In this document: one piece after another, positions 47,236 through 56,422 of the stretch
How the letters are laid out: every line of letters starts with the position of its first letter
Position numbering within the stretch: position 1 is the first letter of the stretch
NCBI RefSeq assembly: GCF_001723305.1
Contig: NZ_LPWF01000026.1
Coordinates: 1-64,000 of the forward strand
Length of the DNA: 64,000 nt
Direction: 5' to 3'
DNA from: Methyloceanibacter superfactus
GTDB taxonomy: Bacteria; Pseudomonadota; Alphaproteobacteria; Rhizobiales; Methyloligellaceae
Notes under the pieces: model-generated
What the model saw: only the letters and a program-made list of their open reading frames with translations
Database searches by the model: none
Told to the model about the DNA's origin: nothing
Program-made: the position numbers and the translations under genes

Positions 47236-47846
47236 TGCTCGTGATCGGGCTCACCGGCGGCATGGGCATGGGCAAGACGTCGGCTGCGGCCCATTTCAAG
47301 GCCCGAGGTGTCGACGTGTTCGATGCCGACGCTACGTGCATCATCTCTACGAGGGCGAGGCGGTCGAGGTCATCGAGGCGGCTTTTCCCGGCACCACGCA
47401 CGACGGTCGGGTGGACCGGGCGCTGCTCGCCAAAGAGGTATCGAGGCACCCCGACCGGTTGCGGGCGTGGAGGCTATCGTTCATCCGATGGTGGTTGCGG
47501 CCGAAATCGATTTTCTCCGCGACCAGGAGAGAGCAGGGGCCGCGCTCGCGGTGCTGGAGATCCCGCTCCTGTTCGAGACGGGCGCCGAGTCCCGCACGGA
47601 CGTGACCGTCGCGCTGAGCGCGCCCGACGCGGTGCAGCGGGAGCGCGTGCTGGCGCGCCCCGGCATGACGAAAGAGAAATACGAGGCGCTGCGGGCGCGC
47701 AGCTCAGCGACGCGGAACGGCGCGCGCGGGCCGACTACGTTGTGGACAGCGGCACGACCATGGAAAACATGCACGCGCAGCTCGATACACTGATCGAATC
47801 GCTGCAAGATCGTGACGGTCAGGTCATGGAGCGATTGCGTCACTGA
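47235..47846 (+). CDS. coaE: Dephospho-CoA kinase (three apparent frameshifts)
   Basis: About 204 residues. The P-loop MLVIGLTGGMGMGKTSAAAH and DVFDAD are in the first frame, VHHLYEGEAVEVIEAAFPGT in the second, EAIVHPMVVAAEIDFLRDQE and LAVLEIPLLFETGAESRTDV in the third, and AQLSDAERRARADYVVDSGT back in the first. The three losses (47335, 47463-47465 and 47700) are each mended by one C or G. This last enzyme of CoA synthesis is essential, so it is probably intact in the organism. Confidence 0.85.
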   Translation: MLVIGLTGGMGMGKTSAAAHFKARGVDVFDADATCIISTRARRSRSSRRLFPAPRTTVGWTGRCSPKRYRGTPTGCGRGGYRSSDGGCGRNRFSPRPGESRGRARGAGDPAPVRDGRRVPHGRDRRAERARRGAAGARAGAPRHDEREIRGAAGAQLSDAERRARADYVVDSGTTMENMHAQLDTLIESLQDRDGQVMERLRH

Positions 47847-47877
47847 CAGTCGAGCGAAGCGGGGAGCGCAACGGCGC

Positions 47878-48576
47878 ATGCGCGAAATCATTCTCGATAC
47901 GGAAACGACCGGGCTCGACCCGTTTGAGGGTCATCGTATCGTCGAGATCGGCTGCGTCGAGCTGGTCAACCGCATCCCCACGGGCCGCACCTGGCATTGC
48001 CATCTCAATCCCGAACGCGAGGTGCCGCAAAAGGCCTACGAGGTGCACGGCCTGTCCACCGATTTCCTGCGCGACAAGCCCCGCTTCGCCGAGCTCGCCG
48101 ACGAGTTGCTGACCTTCGTCGAAGGCGCGATGCTCGTCATGCACAATGCCAGTTTCGATTTCGGCTTCCTGAACGCGGAGCTGGAGCGGTTGCCGCGCGC
48201 GCTGCTGCGCTGGGAGCACGTCGTCGACACGCTGGCCCGCGCGGCGGCGGCATCCGGGCGCGCGGCGAGCCTCGACGCGCTCTGCCGGCGCTACGGCGTC
48301 GACCTCACCGAGCGCGAGACGTCAGGTCATGGCGCGCTGCTCGACTGCCGGCTGCTGGCCTCGGTTTATGTGGAGCTGATCGGCGGCAACCAGGCGCGGC
48401 TCGAATTCGCTGCCAATGGGGCTCAAGCCGCCCTGCTGCAGGCCAATGCCGAATTGATCCGCCCGCGGCCGGTACCGCTTGCCTCACGGCTCAGCGCGGC
48501 CGAGACCGAGGCCCATCGCGCCTTCGTGGCGACGCTGGGCGAAGGCGCGGCCTGGCGGCGCTACTTCCAAGCCTAA
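47878..48576 (+). CDS. dnaQ: DNA polymerase III epsilon (proofreading) subunit
   Basis: 232 residues from ATG 47878: ExoI REIILDTETTGLDPFEGHRI, ExoII VMHNASFDFGFLNAEL and ExoIII SGHGALLDCRLLASVYVEL carry the metal-binding Asp/Glu residues, and a short clamp-binding-type tail follows. It proofreads for the replicative polymerase. It converges with secB, their stops overlapping by four bases. Confidence 0.95.
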   Translation: MREIILDTETTGLDPFEGHRIVEIGCVELVNRIPTGRTWHCHLNPEREVPQKAYEVHGLSTDFLRDKPRFAELADELLTFVEGAMLVMHNASFDFGFLNAELERLPRALLRWEHVVDTLARAAAASGRAASLDALCRRYGVDLTERETSGHGALLDCRLLASVYVELIGGNQARLEFAANGAQAALLQANAELIRPRPVPLASRLSAAETEAHRAFVATLGEGAAWRRYFQA

Positions 48577-49133
48577 TTGGGTTGAGCTTGATCGCCCGCT
48601 TCGCTGCGCGCCATGTTCTGGGTGTAGAGCCTGGCGAAATCAATGGGGTCGAGCATGAGCGGCGGGAAGCCGCCGTCGCGGACAACGTCGGCCAGCACGC
48701 GTCGGACGAAGGGGAAGAGGATCGTCGGGCAGTCGACGAACAGCACCGGCTGCATCAGATGCTGGGGAATGTTCCGTAGACGGAACAACGAGCCGTACAT
48801 CAGCTCCACGTTGTAGATCACGCCGGCATCGGATTTGGCATGCGCCTCGATATGGAGCGCGACCTCGTAGATGTCGTCGCCACGCGGCGCGGTGCTGACA
48901 TTGACGCCGACTTTGAGCTGCGGGTTCTCGCCGGGTCCTTGCAAGGTCTGCGGCGCGCCGGGGCTCTCGAAGGAGAGATCCTTGATGTATTGGGCGAGGA
49001 CGGCGAGCTCGGCGCCCGCGGCGGTGCGGGCGGCCGCGGCGGCGGATTGCGGCGGCGGTGTGCCGGCCGGCGCCGCGTTGGGCCGGTCGCCATTCGTCTT
49101 CTTTGCCTGATCGTCCTTTGACTTCTTGGCCAT
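48573..49133 (-). CDS. secB: Protein-export chaperone SecB
   Basis: 186 residues. After an unusually long Lys/Ala/Pro-rich N-terminal extension (about 40 residues) comes the SecB fold: QYIKDLSFESPGAPQTLQGP, YEVALHIEAHAKSDAGVIYN and PILFPFVRRVLADVVRDGGF-like core, with the tail ARLYTQNMAR. It keeps preproteins unfolded and hands them to SecA. Single gene on this strand. Confidence 0.93.
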   Translation of the reverse strand: MAKKSKDDQAKKTNGDRPNAAPAGTPPPQSAAAAARTAAGAELAVLAQYIKDLSFESPGAPQTLQGPGENPQLKVGVNVSTAPRGDDIYEVALHIEAHAKSDAGVIYNVELMYGSLFRLRNIPQHLMQPVLFVDCPTILFPFVRRVLADVVRDGGFPPLMLDPIDFARLYTQNMARSEAGDQAQPN

Positions 49134-49374
49134 GGAAAGCCCCCCTCAGCGGCTGTTGCGCTGGCTAGCATGGGACGATGGAGGCTGCAATTCGCCTGCG
49201 TCGATCTGCTTTGAGCCTAAATTAAGTGCAAAGCCGTTTAGGGTTGGCTTCACCCGTGGGAATGCCCTAAGTTGGGGATGAAATGCTGCGGTGCAAATGC
49301 GAAATTTGTAGCTGCAGCGTAAGGCTCCCGCTGGCAAATCTCTGGGCGAGCAACAATATTCCTCCTAGAGCGTT

Positions 49375-49389
49375 CCACAATGATTGTGG
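49375..49389. promoter_or_regulatory. Perfect 15-base palindrome upstream of the Tim44-like gene
   Basis: CCACAATGATTGTGG consists of two perfect 7-base arms around one G, 30 bases before the start of the Tim44-like gene, in the divergent region shared with secB. An operator is possible but no regulator is recognised. Confidence 0.4.
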
Positions 49390-49419
49390 GGTGAATCCAG
49401 ACGCGGGTGGCGGCAAGGC

Positions 49420-50145
49420 ATGAGCGAAGCTTTCGACATTTATACTCTGCTGTTTTTGGTCCTCGCGGTCGTGATCTTTATCCGACTGCGGAGCGTGCTC
49501 GGCCGCCGCACGGGCAACGAGCGGCCGCCTTACGATCCCTATACGCGCGCCGACACAAAGGCCGGGACGCCCGAGGGCTCCGTGGTGGCGCTGCCGCGTG
49601 GCCGCACCGGCCGGGCGCCGGTGGCCGAGGCTTCGGGCCCGTCGCCCGAGGACATCGAGGAGCGGCTGGAGCGCTATGCCGCCAAGGATACGCCGTTGCG
49701 CGAATCTCTGACCGAAGTCATGCGCGCCGATCCTAGCTTCGATCCCGCTCAGTTCCTCGACGGCGCCAAGGGCGCCTACGACATGGTCGTCGCCGCCTTC
49801 GCCGAGGGCGACGAGGCGACGCTGAAGCAGCTGCTCGGGCAGGACGTGCTCGAGGGCTTCGAGCGCGCCATCGCCGAGCGCGAGCAGCGCGGCGAGACCC
49901 TGCAGTCGACCCTGGTCGGCATCGACAAGGCCGACATCATCGAGGCCGAGGTCAAGGGCAAGCAGGCGCTGGTGACGGTCAAGTTCGTGAGCGAGCTGAT
50001 CTCGGTGACCCATGACGCCGACGGCGAAGTGGTCGAGGGCGATCCCAAGAAGGTCCGCGAGGTCACCGACATCTGGACCTTCGCCCGCGAGACGGCCTCC
50101 AGAAATCCCAACTGGAAGCTCGTCGCCACGGAAGCGGCCAACTAG
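49420..50145 (+). CDS. Tim44/TimA-domain inner-membrane protein
   Basis: 241 residues from ATG 49420. An N-terminal anchor (FDIYTLLFLVLAVVIFIRLR) is followed by a variable linker and a Tim44-like domain: GAKGAYDMVVAAFAEGDEAT, LKQLLGQDVLEGFERAIAER and EVTDIWTFARETASRNPNWK. In Caulobacter a related protein (TimA) is found with a TPR protein in the envelope; exact function is open. Next to secB and upstream of mltA, a conserved alphaproteobacterial order. Confidence 0.88.
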   Translation: MSEAFDIYTLLFLVLAVVIFIRLRSVLGRRTGNERPPYDPYTRADTKAGTPEGSVVALPRGRTGRAPVAEASGPSPEDIEERLERYAAKDTPLRESLTEVMRADPSFDPAQFLDGAKGAYDMVVAAFAEGDEATLKQLLGQDVLEGFERAIAEREQRGETLQSTLVGIDKADIIEAEVKGKQALVTVKFVSELISVTHDADGEVVEGDPKKVREVTDIWTFARETASRNPNWKLVATEAAN

Positions 50146-50300
50146 CCTTTTCCCAGACGTCGTTTTCCCCCGACGACCGATTGTCGCCCGTCAAGGCCGG
50201 CGATCGGAAACGCCTGTGCTAGGATGATCGCCGGTTCGGGATGCGGGCGGGCACAAGGCCCTGACGGGCACTGACGGCGCGCCTCGGGGAAGGCCAAACA

Positions 50301-51419
50301 ATGCGCTGGCATGCATTGTGGATACTCGGCATAGCTGTTGCCGCGATTGCACTCCTCCTGTGGAGATACGAGGTGGACGATCACGCGGCCATCAAGCTGA
50401 TCCCCGTCAGCTTCACGGAGATCCAGGGCTGGGCTCAAGACGATCACGCGGCGGCCTTCGGCGCCTTGCGCCGATCGTGCCGCAAGCGGCCCACCAGCAA
50501 TCAGGCTTGCCAAGACGTCCTGGAGCTCGGGGAGACGGTCGATCGCGAGACCGCGCGGCGATTTTTCGAAACCCACTACGTTCCGCATCGCGTCGAGGCG
50601 GAGGAGCCCGGCCTCGTCACCGGCTATTACGAGCCCGAGGTGATGCGCTCGCGCGCGCGCGACGACGCGTTCCAGGTTCCCGTCTATAAGCGCCCGGACG
50701 ACCTCGTCCAGGTGACGCCCGATGAATTGCGCGCGTTCTACAATGCGAGCTTCAGCGTGGGGCGGCGGAAGGGCGATGAGCTCGTGCCTTACTACACGCG
50801 CGCGGAGATCGACAACGGGGCCCTGTCGGGCAAGGGCCTCGAGCTGCTCTACCTCGACGATCCGGTCGAGCTTTTCTTCATGCAGATCCAAGGGTCGGGG
50901 CGCGTGCGGTTCCCGGACGGCTCATGGACGCGGATCGGCTACGCGGGCAAGAACGGCCACTCTTATACGTCGATCGGCAAGCTGCTCGCCGAGCGCGGGG
51001 AGAAACCTCCGGGCGGACTGACGATGGAAGGGCTCAAAGGGTGGCTGCGCGCCGATCCCGCCCGGGGCAAGGCGCTCATGCACGCGAACAAGTCCTATAT
51101 TTTCTTCCATGAATTGCCGGACACGGAACAGGGTGACGGCCCGGTCGGCGCGCAAGGCGTGGCGCTCACGCCCGGCCGCAGCCTCGCCGTCGATGCCATC
51201 TATCACAAGCTCGGCACGCCGGTATTCGTCTCAGCACCGCAAGCGCCGACGCCGGACGGCAAGCCGTTTCGGCGGTTGATGATCGCCCAGGACGTGGGCT
51301 CTGCCATCAGAGGGCAGGAGCGCGGCGACATCTTCTGGGGCTCCGGGACGGAAGCCGGCGCGATTGCCGGCGTCACCAAAACGCAAGCGCGGTTCTACGT
51401 CCTTCTGCCGAAGCCGTAA
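50301..51419 (+). CDS. mltA: Membrane-bound lytic murein transglycosylase A
   Basis: 372 residues: an N-terminal membrane/signal segment (ALWILGIAVAAIALLLW), the MltA barrel (VTGYYEPEVMRSRARDDAFQ, VPYYTRAEIDNGALSG, ELFFMQIQGSGRVRFPDG) and the 3D domain with its catalytic Asp in RLMIAQDVGSAIRGQERGDI and WGSGTEAGAIAG. It cleaves peptidoglycan glycan strands. No lipobox Cys is seen, unlike enteric MltA, so it may be membrane-anchored by the helix. Confidence 0.93.
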   Translation: MRWHALWILGIAVAAIALLLWRYEVDDHAAIKLIPVSFTEIQGWAQDDHAAAFGALRRSCRKRPTSNQACQDVLELGETVDRETARRFFETHYVPHRVEAEEPGLVTGYYEPEVMRSRARDDAFQVPVYKRPDDLVQVTPDELRAFYNASFSVGRRKGDELVPYYTRAEIDNGALSGKGLELLYLDDPVELFFMQIQGSGRVRFPDGSWTRIGYAGKNGHSYTSIGKLLAERGEKPPGGLTMEGLKGWLRADPARGKALMHANKSYIFFHELPDTEQGDGPVGAQGVALTPGRSLAVDAIYHKLGTPVFVSAPQAPTPDGKPFRRLMIAQDVGSAIRGQERGDIFWGSGTEAGAIAGVTKTQARFYVLLPKP

Positions 51420-51444
51420 CCCTTTCGCGCTATGGTCTCGCCCC

Positions 51445-52059
51445 ATGGGTAAAAGAGACATGGGAAAACGCGACGCGGATAAGGGCGAAAGCGGCCTCGA
51501 GGACGACGCGGAGCTGTGGGCCCGCATCGCCCGGACGGCGGCGCCGCTCAAGAAGAAGAACCGCGTCACCCATGTGGCGACGCCGCCCAAGCCGCCGAGA
51601 CCGAAGCAGATCGCCGCGGCGCTCGCCGCCGAAGCCAAGCCGGCGCCGAAGCCCGCGCCAAAGCCGCCCGTGCGGCCCGGCCCGACGCCCACCGCCAGCA
51701 GCCTCGACCGGCAGACGGCGCGCAAGCTCGACAAGGGGCATCTCATGGTCGAGGCGCGGCTCGACCTCCATGGCATGCGCCAGCGCGACGCCCACGCCGC
51801 GTTGCGCAAATTCCTCAAATGGGCGCAGAGCCAAGACTACCGCCACGTGCTGGTGATCACCGGCAAGGGGTCGCTTCGCGACGAGGGCGGAAGTTTCTAT
51901 GAGGAAGATGCCCGCGGGGTGCTGCGCCAGGCGGTGCCGCACTGGCTCGCCCACGGCGATCTCGCGCCGCTGATCGTCAGCTTCTCGGAGGCCCCACGCC
52001 GGCTCGGTGGCGGCGGCGCGCTCTATGTGCGGCTGCGGCGTTCAAAAACAGCAGGCTAG
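51445..52059 (+). CDS. Smr-domain protein
   Basis: 204 residues. A basic, Ala/Pro/Lys-rich N-terminal half leads to the Smr domain: VEARLDLHGMRQRDAHAALR with the LDLHG motif and HVLVITGKGSLRDEGGSFYE, ending ALYVRLRRSK. Smr domains are nucleic-acid endonucleases in several proteins (for example MutS2), and this stand-alone form (YdaL/SmrA-like) is common beside mltA. Intact frame. Confidence 0.9.
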   Translation: MGKRDMGKRDADKGESGLEDDAELWARIARTAAPLKKKNRVTHVATPPKPPRPKQIAAALAAEAKPAPKPAPKPPVRPGPTPTASSLDRQTARKLDKGHLMVEARLDLHGMRQRDAHAALRKFLKWAQSQDYRHVLVITGKGSLRDEGGSFYEEDARGVLRQAVPHWLAHGDLAPLIVSFSEAPRRLGGGGALYVRLRRSKTAG

Positions 52060-52082
52060 TCTGGCGGCGCCCCGCGCCTAGT

Positions 52083-52337
52083 TCATTCGGTGGCGCACGG
52101 CGGCGGATTGCGCTTAACGCAAATCTTCTGCTCAACCTCCTCCCACTCAACACAGACTTGAGGCTGGTTCTTGGGATTGCTCCACGTCCTGCATTGCCGC
52201 ACCGTCTTGTAGCCCCACTCTTCGCAGCAGGGCGTTACCGCATGGGCGACGGGTGATCCGACCATAGCCGATACCCCAAAAAGGGATATCGAGATCGCCC
52301 AGACGCACGCTCTGCGCCGACTCGCGCGTGTTGTCAT
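52083..52337 (-). CDS. Small secreted Cys-rich protein, unknown
   Basis: 84 residues from ATG 52337 with GGAAGAGAA upstream. A basic start and hydrophobic core (ACVWAISISLFGVSAMVG) with a predicted cut after VAHA give a mature part of about 50 residues with five Cys (TPCCEEW, QCRTW, QVCVEWEEVEQKICVKRN, PPPCATE). I do not recognise a family. It lies opposite the Smr gene and downstream of hslU. Confidence 0.6.
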   Translation of the reverse strand: MTTRASRRRACVWAISISLFGVSAMVGSPVAHAVTPCCEEWGYKTVRQCRTWSNPKNQPQVCVEWEEVEQKICVKRNPPPCATE

Positions 52338-52573
52338 TGTTCTCTTCCTTCGCTCGAAACGACTCTGAGCTTCCTCGGAATCATCATTCAGCAAACTCGC
52401 TGTTCGTCCGAAGCACAGCCAGACACTACGGCCCGGCCAGCAACAAGGCGGCGAATGCGCTGCTATTCAACGCGTCCATCACTGGTGCGGGTTGGAGCCA
52501 ACCTGCTTCTTAGCAACAGCTCGATAAGCTAGGGCTGAAAGGCGAAGGATTGCGTTGATAGATATCAACAACT

Positions 52574-53881
52574 CTACAGAATGAACTTCGAGAGATCGGC
52601 GTTCTTGGCGAGGTCGCCGATATGCTCCTGCACATACGCGGCGTCGATCACCACCGTCTCGCCGTGCTTGTCGCCGGCGTTGAAGGAGATGTCGTCGAGG
52701 ATGCGCTCCATCACCGTCATGAGGCGGCGCGCGCCGATATTCTCGACGCTCGTGTTCACCTCGACCGCGACATCGGCGATGGCCGCGATGGAATCTTCGG
52801 TGAATTGCAGGTCGACGCCCTCGGTCTTCATCAGCGCCACATATTGATTGATGAGGCAGGCCTTGGGCTCGGTGAGGATGCGGCGGAAGTCCTCGCGGGT
52901 CAGCGCGCGCAGCTCCACGCGGATCGGCAAGCGGCCTTGCAGCTCGGGCAGCAGGTCCGACGGCTTGGCGATGTGAAACGCGCCCGACGCGATGAACAGA
53001 ATGTGGTCGGTCTTCACCGGGCCGTGCTTGGTGCCGACCGTAGTGCCCTCGATCAGCGGTAGCAGATCGCGCTGCACGCCTTCGCGTGAGACATCGGCAC
53101 CGACGCGCTCGGAGCGCGCGCAAATCTTGTCGACCTCGTCGAGAAACACGATGCCGTTATTCTCAACGTTCTTGATCGCCTCTTGCACGATCATGTCGTC
53201 GTCGATGAGCTTGTCCGACTCCTCGGCCACGAGAATGTCGAAGCTCTCGGCCACGGTGACGGTGCGCGGCTTGGTGCGCTGGCCGCCGAAAGCCTTGCCC
53301 AGCATGTCGGAGAGATTGACCATGCCGACCTGGCTGCCGGGCATGCCGGGAATCTCGAAGGACGGCATGCTCGGCGTATCGGCGACCTGGATCTCGATCT
53401 CCTTGTCGTTCAGCTCGTTCTCGCGCAAGCGCTTGCGGAAGGCTTCGCGCGTCGACAGCGCCGCGCCTGAGCCGACCAGCGCGTCGATGACACGCTCCTC
53501 GGCGTTGAGCTGGGCCTTGGCCTCGACCTCCTTGCGCTTGGTGTCGCGCACCAGTCCGATGCCCGCTTCCACGAGGTCGCGGATGATCTGGTCGACGTCG
53601 CGGCCGACATAGCCGACCTCGGTGAACTTGGTGGCCTCGACCTTGATAAAGGGCGCTCCGGCGAGCTTGGCGAGGCGGCGCGAGATCTCCGTCTTGCCGA
53701 CGCCGGTCGGGCCGATCATCAGGATGTTCTTGGGCAGCACCTCCTCGCGCATATCGCCTTCGAGCTGCTGCCGGCGCCAGCGGTTGCGGAGCGCGATGGC
53801 CACGGCGCGCTTGGCGTCGCGCTGGCCGATGATGTGGCGGTCGAGCTCGGAAACGATCTCGCGGGGGGAAAATGAGGTCAT
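52574..53881 (-). CDS. hslU: ATP-dependent protease ATPase subunit HslU
   Basis: 435 residues: [20 protein letters not shown], Walker [41 protein letters not shown] (pore loop GYVG), Walker [19 protein letters not shown], the C-terminal docking tail ending DLSKFIL. With HslV it forms the HslUV protease in the cytosol. HslV is encoded immediately upstream. Confidence 0.97.
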   Translation of the reverse strand: MTSFSPREIVSELDRHIIGQRDAKRAVAIALRNRWRRQQLEGDMREEVLPKNILMIGPTGVGKTEISRRLAKLAGAPFIKVEATKFTEVGYVGRDVDQIIRDLVEAGIGLVRDTKRKEVEAKAQLNAEERVIDALVGSGAALSTREAFRKRLRENELNDKEIEIQVADTPSMPSFEIPGMPGSQVGMVNLSDMLGKAFGGQRTKPRTVTVAESFDILVAEESDKLIDDDMIVQEAIKNVENNGIVFLDEVDKICARSERVGADVSREGVQRDLLPLIEGTTVGTKHGPVKTDHILFIASGAFHIAKPSDLLPELQGRLPIRVELRALTREDFRRILTEPKACLINQYVALMKTEGVDLQFTEDSIAAIADVAVEVNTSVENIGARRLMTVMERILDDISFNAGDKHGETVVIDAAYVQEHIGDLAKNADLSKFIL

Positions 53882-53896
53882 GGACGCATCAACTCG

Positions 53897-54460
53897 CTAC
53901 TTGGTCGCGTCGAGGCTTTCGACGGTCACCTCGTCATTGGTGTAAACGCAGATCTTGGCGGCAATGTTCATGGCTTTCCGCGCAATCGCCTCGGCATCGA
54001 GATCGGTGTCGAGCAGGGCGCGGGCGGCGGCCAGAGCGTAGGAGCCGCCGGAGCCGATGCCCATCACCGCATCGTCGGGCTCGAGCACGTCGCCGGTGCC
54101 GGTCAGCACCAGGCTCTCGTCCGGGTCGGCGACGATCATCATGGCTTCGAGCCGGCGCAAATAGCGGTCGGTGCGCCAGTCCTTGGCGAGCTCGACGCAG
54201 GCGCGCTTGAGCTGGTCCGGGAAGCGCTCGAGCTTGGTCTCGAGCCGCTCGAACAGGGTGAAGGCGTCCGCGGTCGAGCCGGCGAAGCCGGCGATCACGT
54301 TGCCTGAGCCGACGCGGCGGACTTTCCGCGCGGTGCCCTTGATGATGGTCTGGCCGAGGGAGACCTGGCCGTCGCCAGCGACGACGACCTTGCCGCCCTT
54401 GCGGACGGTCAGAATCGTGGTGCCGTGCCAGGTGGCTGGGGAGGTGGGGGAAGGGTTCAT
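53897..54460 (-). CDS. hslV: ATP-dependent protease peptidase subunit HslV
   Basis: 187 residues from ATG 54460. The catalytic Thr is in [20 protein letters not shown], with the conserved [20 protein letters not shown] and [20 protein letters not shown]. It is the proteasome-like core of HslUV. The N-terminal propeptide is about eleven residues longer than the minimal form. 15 bases separate its stop from the hslU start. Confidence 0.96.
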   Translation of the reverse strand: MNPSPTSPATWHGTTILTVRKGGKVVVAGDGQVSLGQTIIKGTARKVRRVGSGNVIAGFAGSTADAFTLFERLETKLERFPDQLKRACVELAKDWRTDRYLRRLEAMMIVADPDESLVLTGTGDVLEPDDAVMGIGSGGSYALAAARALLDTDLDAEAIARKAMNIAAKICVYTNDEVTVESLDATK

Positions 54461-54529
54461 GTGCAAGGCGATATCGGCGTGGCGGGGCCGTTCGTCAAGC
54501 TATCTGCGGCAACGCGCCTAACGCTGGCG

Positions 54530-55063
54530 CTAGGGCACCTTGGAGAGCAGAGCCCCCAAAGGCGGGAGGTCGACCCCCACCACGCGCCAGCGGAAGCCGT
54601 CCAGCGCCATGACGGCCGTGACCGTCGGCGAATCGAGCTTTTCCGGGTCTTTCAGGTCGAATGTGAACCGGGTAGGCGCGGCGAAGAAGGCGTAGGTCAC
54701 GAAATCGGCGAAGGATTCATCTTCCTTGCGATGCTCGACCACCGTCGGATTGTTGAGAATGGCCTCCGGCGTGACCATGCCGTCCACGGCGCTATCCACC
54801 ATGTCGGGGGCAAACAGCTCGGTCAAAGCCTGACCAAAAGTCCCTAGAATCGGGCGTTTTTCCTTGATTTCCTGGGCCTTGCCCAGGACTTGGGCGTTCA
54901 CATCGGCCTTGAGATCCGCCCGGACCCGGGGAAAGTCGACCAGCTGCTCCAGGGATTTCTGGTCGTCGGTCAGGAGCGCCCGGTCGAGCCAATACATGGT
55001 CAGATAGGGGTAGCCGACATAGGCGGCGACCGCGACGACCGCGAGTACAAAGAGAGTCCGCAT
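54530..55063 (-). CDS. DUF2939 protein
   Basis: 177 residues with a membrane anchor or signal segment (MRTLFVLAVVAVAAYVGYPY) and the DUF2939 body LDRALLTDDQKSLEQLVDFP and TAVMALDGFRWRVVGVDLPP. Function unknown. The start has a strong GAGGAGA site and the gene is divergent from hisB. In several alphaproteobacteria such a gene lies between hslV and hisB. Confidence 0.85.
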   Translation of the reverse strand: MRTLFVLAVVAVAAYVGYPYLTMYWLDRALLTDDQKSLEQLVDFPRVRADLKADVNAQVLGKAQEIKEKRPILGTFGQALTELFAPDMVDSAVDGMVTPEAILNNPTVVEHRKEDESFADFVTYAFFAAPTRFTFDLKDPEKLDSPTVTAVMALDGFRWRVVGVDLPPLGALLSKVP

Positions 55064-55178
55064 GCTTTCTCCTCGTCATGAAGCCGTTCCGGCATAGCCA
55101 CCGCCCGGTGACGCGGCGTATAAGGCGCTCAAGGGCCGGTAAGCGAATTGCTAAGGCCCTAGGATTAGGCTGGCAGAC

Positions 55179-55793
55179 ATGCAGAAGCGAAGCAAATCAA
55201 CGGGGTCCCGAAGCGCGACGGTCAATCGCCGCACCAAGGAGACGAAAATCAGCGCCACCGTCGGTCTCGACGGGACCGGCGCTTATGACGTCTCCACGGG
55301 CGTGGGCTTCCTCGACCACATGATCGAGCAGCTGGCGCGGCACTCCCTGATCGATATCTCGCTCAAGGCCGACGGCGATCTCCATATCGACCAGCACCAC
55401 ACGACGGAGGATTCCGGCATCGTGCTCGGCCAGGCTTTTGCCGAAGCCCTGGGCGACAAGGCCGGCATCACGCGCTATGGCGCCTGCTACCTGCCGATGG
55501 ACGAGACCCTGACAAGGGTGGCGCTCGACGTGTCGGGACGGCCCTATCTCGTGTGGGACGTGGAGTTCACCCGCACCAAGATCGGCGAGATGGACACCGA
55601 GCTGTTCCGCGAATGGTTCCAGGCCTTCGCCCAGAATGCCGGGATCACCCTGCATGTCGAGAACCTCTATGGCGAGAATAGTCACCACATCGCCGAGACC
55701 TGCTATAAGGCGCTCGCCCGGGCGCTTCGCCAGGCGATCGCCATCGATCCGCGGCAGAGTGGACGGGTGCCCTCCACCAAGGGCCAGCTCTAA
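55179..55793 (+). CDS. hisB: Imidazoleglycerol-phosphate dehydratase
   Basis: 204 residues. [38 protein letters not shown] and the metal-binding [20 protein letters not shown] identify HisB (dehydratase only, no phosphatase domain). Sixth step of histidine synthesis. Followed by a palindromic repeat and the DUF2628 gene before hisH. Confidence 0.97.
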   Translation: MQKRSKSTGSRSATVNRRTKETKISATVGLDGTGAYDVSTGVGFLDHMIEQLARHSLIDISLKADGDLHIDQHHTTEDSGIVLGQAFAEALGDKAGITRYGACYLPMDETLTRVALDVSGRPYLVWDVEFTRTKIGEMDTELFREWFQAFAQNAGITLHVENLYGENSHHIAETCYKALARALRQAIAIDPRQSGRVPSTKGQL

Positions 55794-55804
55794 CGATTCC
55801 GGCC

Positions 55805-55892
55805 ATTGCCGGGCTTGACCCGGCAATCCATTCCACTGGACTCTCACAGGCTGAGGGGAAACGGCGTGGATGCCCGGATCAAAGTCCGGGCA
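55805..55892. repeat. Extragenic palindromic repeat (two hairpins)
   Basis: Hairpin one: ATTGCCGGG (55805-55813), loop CTTGA, CCCGGCAAT (55819-55827). Hairpin two: TGCCCGGA (55871-55878), loop TCAAAG, TCCGGGCA (55885-55892). This is the REP/RPE-like form common between genes of Hyphomicrobiales. Its end supplies an ATG (55892) that is probably not a true start. Confidence 0.8.
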
Positions 55893-55912
55893 TGACGCGT
55901 TTGAGGCATGAA

Positions 55913-56416
55913 GTGACCGTCTATTCCGTCTATGAGCCTGTGAGCGACGATGACGATATCGCCGCGCGCGCCGACAGGGTCGCCTTCGTCAAGGACGGCT
56001 TCTCCTGGCTCGCGCTGATCGTGCCAGCCCTGTGGCTGCTTTATCACCGCATGTGGATCGAGTTCATCGTCTTCATGGCGATCATCTTCGGATTGGAGTG
56101 GGCGTTCGGCGCGGGCCGGCAGGGTCCGGAGATCGTCGGCTGGTTGAGCCTCGCCGTCACGGTGCTGTTCGCTTTCGAGGCGAACGATCTGCGCGGCGCC
56201 ATGCTCGAGCGGCGCGGCTACCGCTTCGCCGGGGTGGCCACGGGCCGCTCCCGCCAAGAGGCGGAGCGCTCGTTCTTCACCCGGTGGCTGCGGCAACAGG
56301 ATCGGCCGCGCTACGCCGTTCCGCCGCCGCAACAGATCACGCCCGGCACCAAGCCGGCGGCACCGCCGCGCCGCCGCGATGGTGACGACGTGATCGGGTT
56401 GTTCCCGCAGGGCTGA
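55913..56416 (+). CDS. DUF2628 membrane protein
   Basis: 167 residues from GTG 55913, chosen because it begins VTVYSVYEPVSDDDDIAARA, the usual start of this family, and has GAGG upstream; the in-frame ATG at 55892 is the end of the palindromic repeat. Two or three membrane helices (FSWLALIVPALWLLYHRMWI, EFIVFMAIIFGLEWAF, GWLSLAVTVLFAFEA) precede a basic cytoplasmic tail. Function unknown, but the position between hisB and hisH is widely conserved. Confidence 0.85.
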   Translation: MTVYSVYEPVSDDDDIAARADRVAFVKDGFSWLALIVPALWLLYHRMWIEFIVFMAIIFGLEWAFGAGRQGPEIVGWLSLAVTVLFAFEANDLRGAMLERRGYRFAGVATGRSRQEAERSFFTRWLRQQDRPRYAVPPPQQITPGTKPAAPPRRRDGDDVIGLFPQG

Positions 56417-56422
56417 AGTCGC

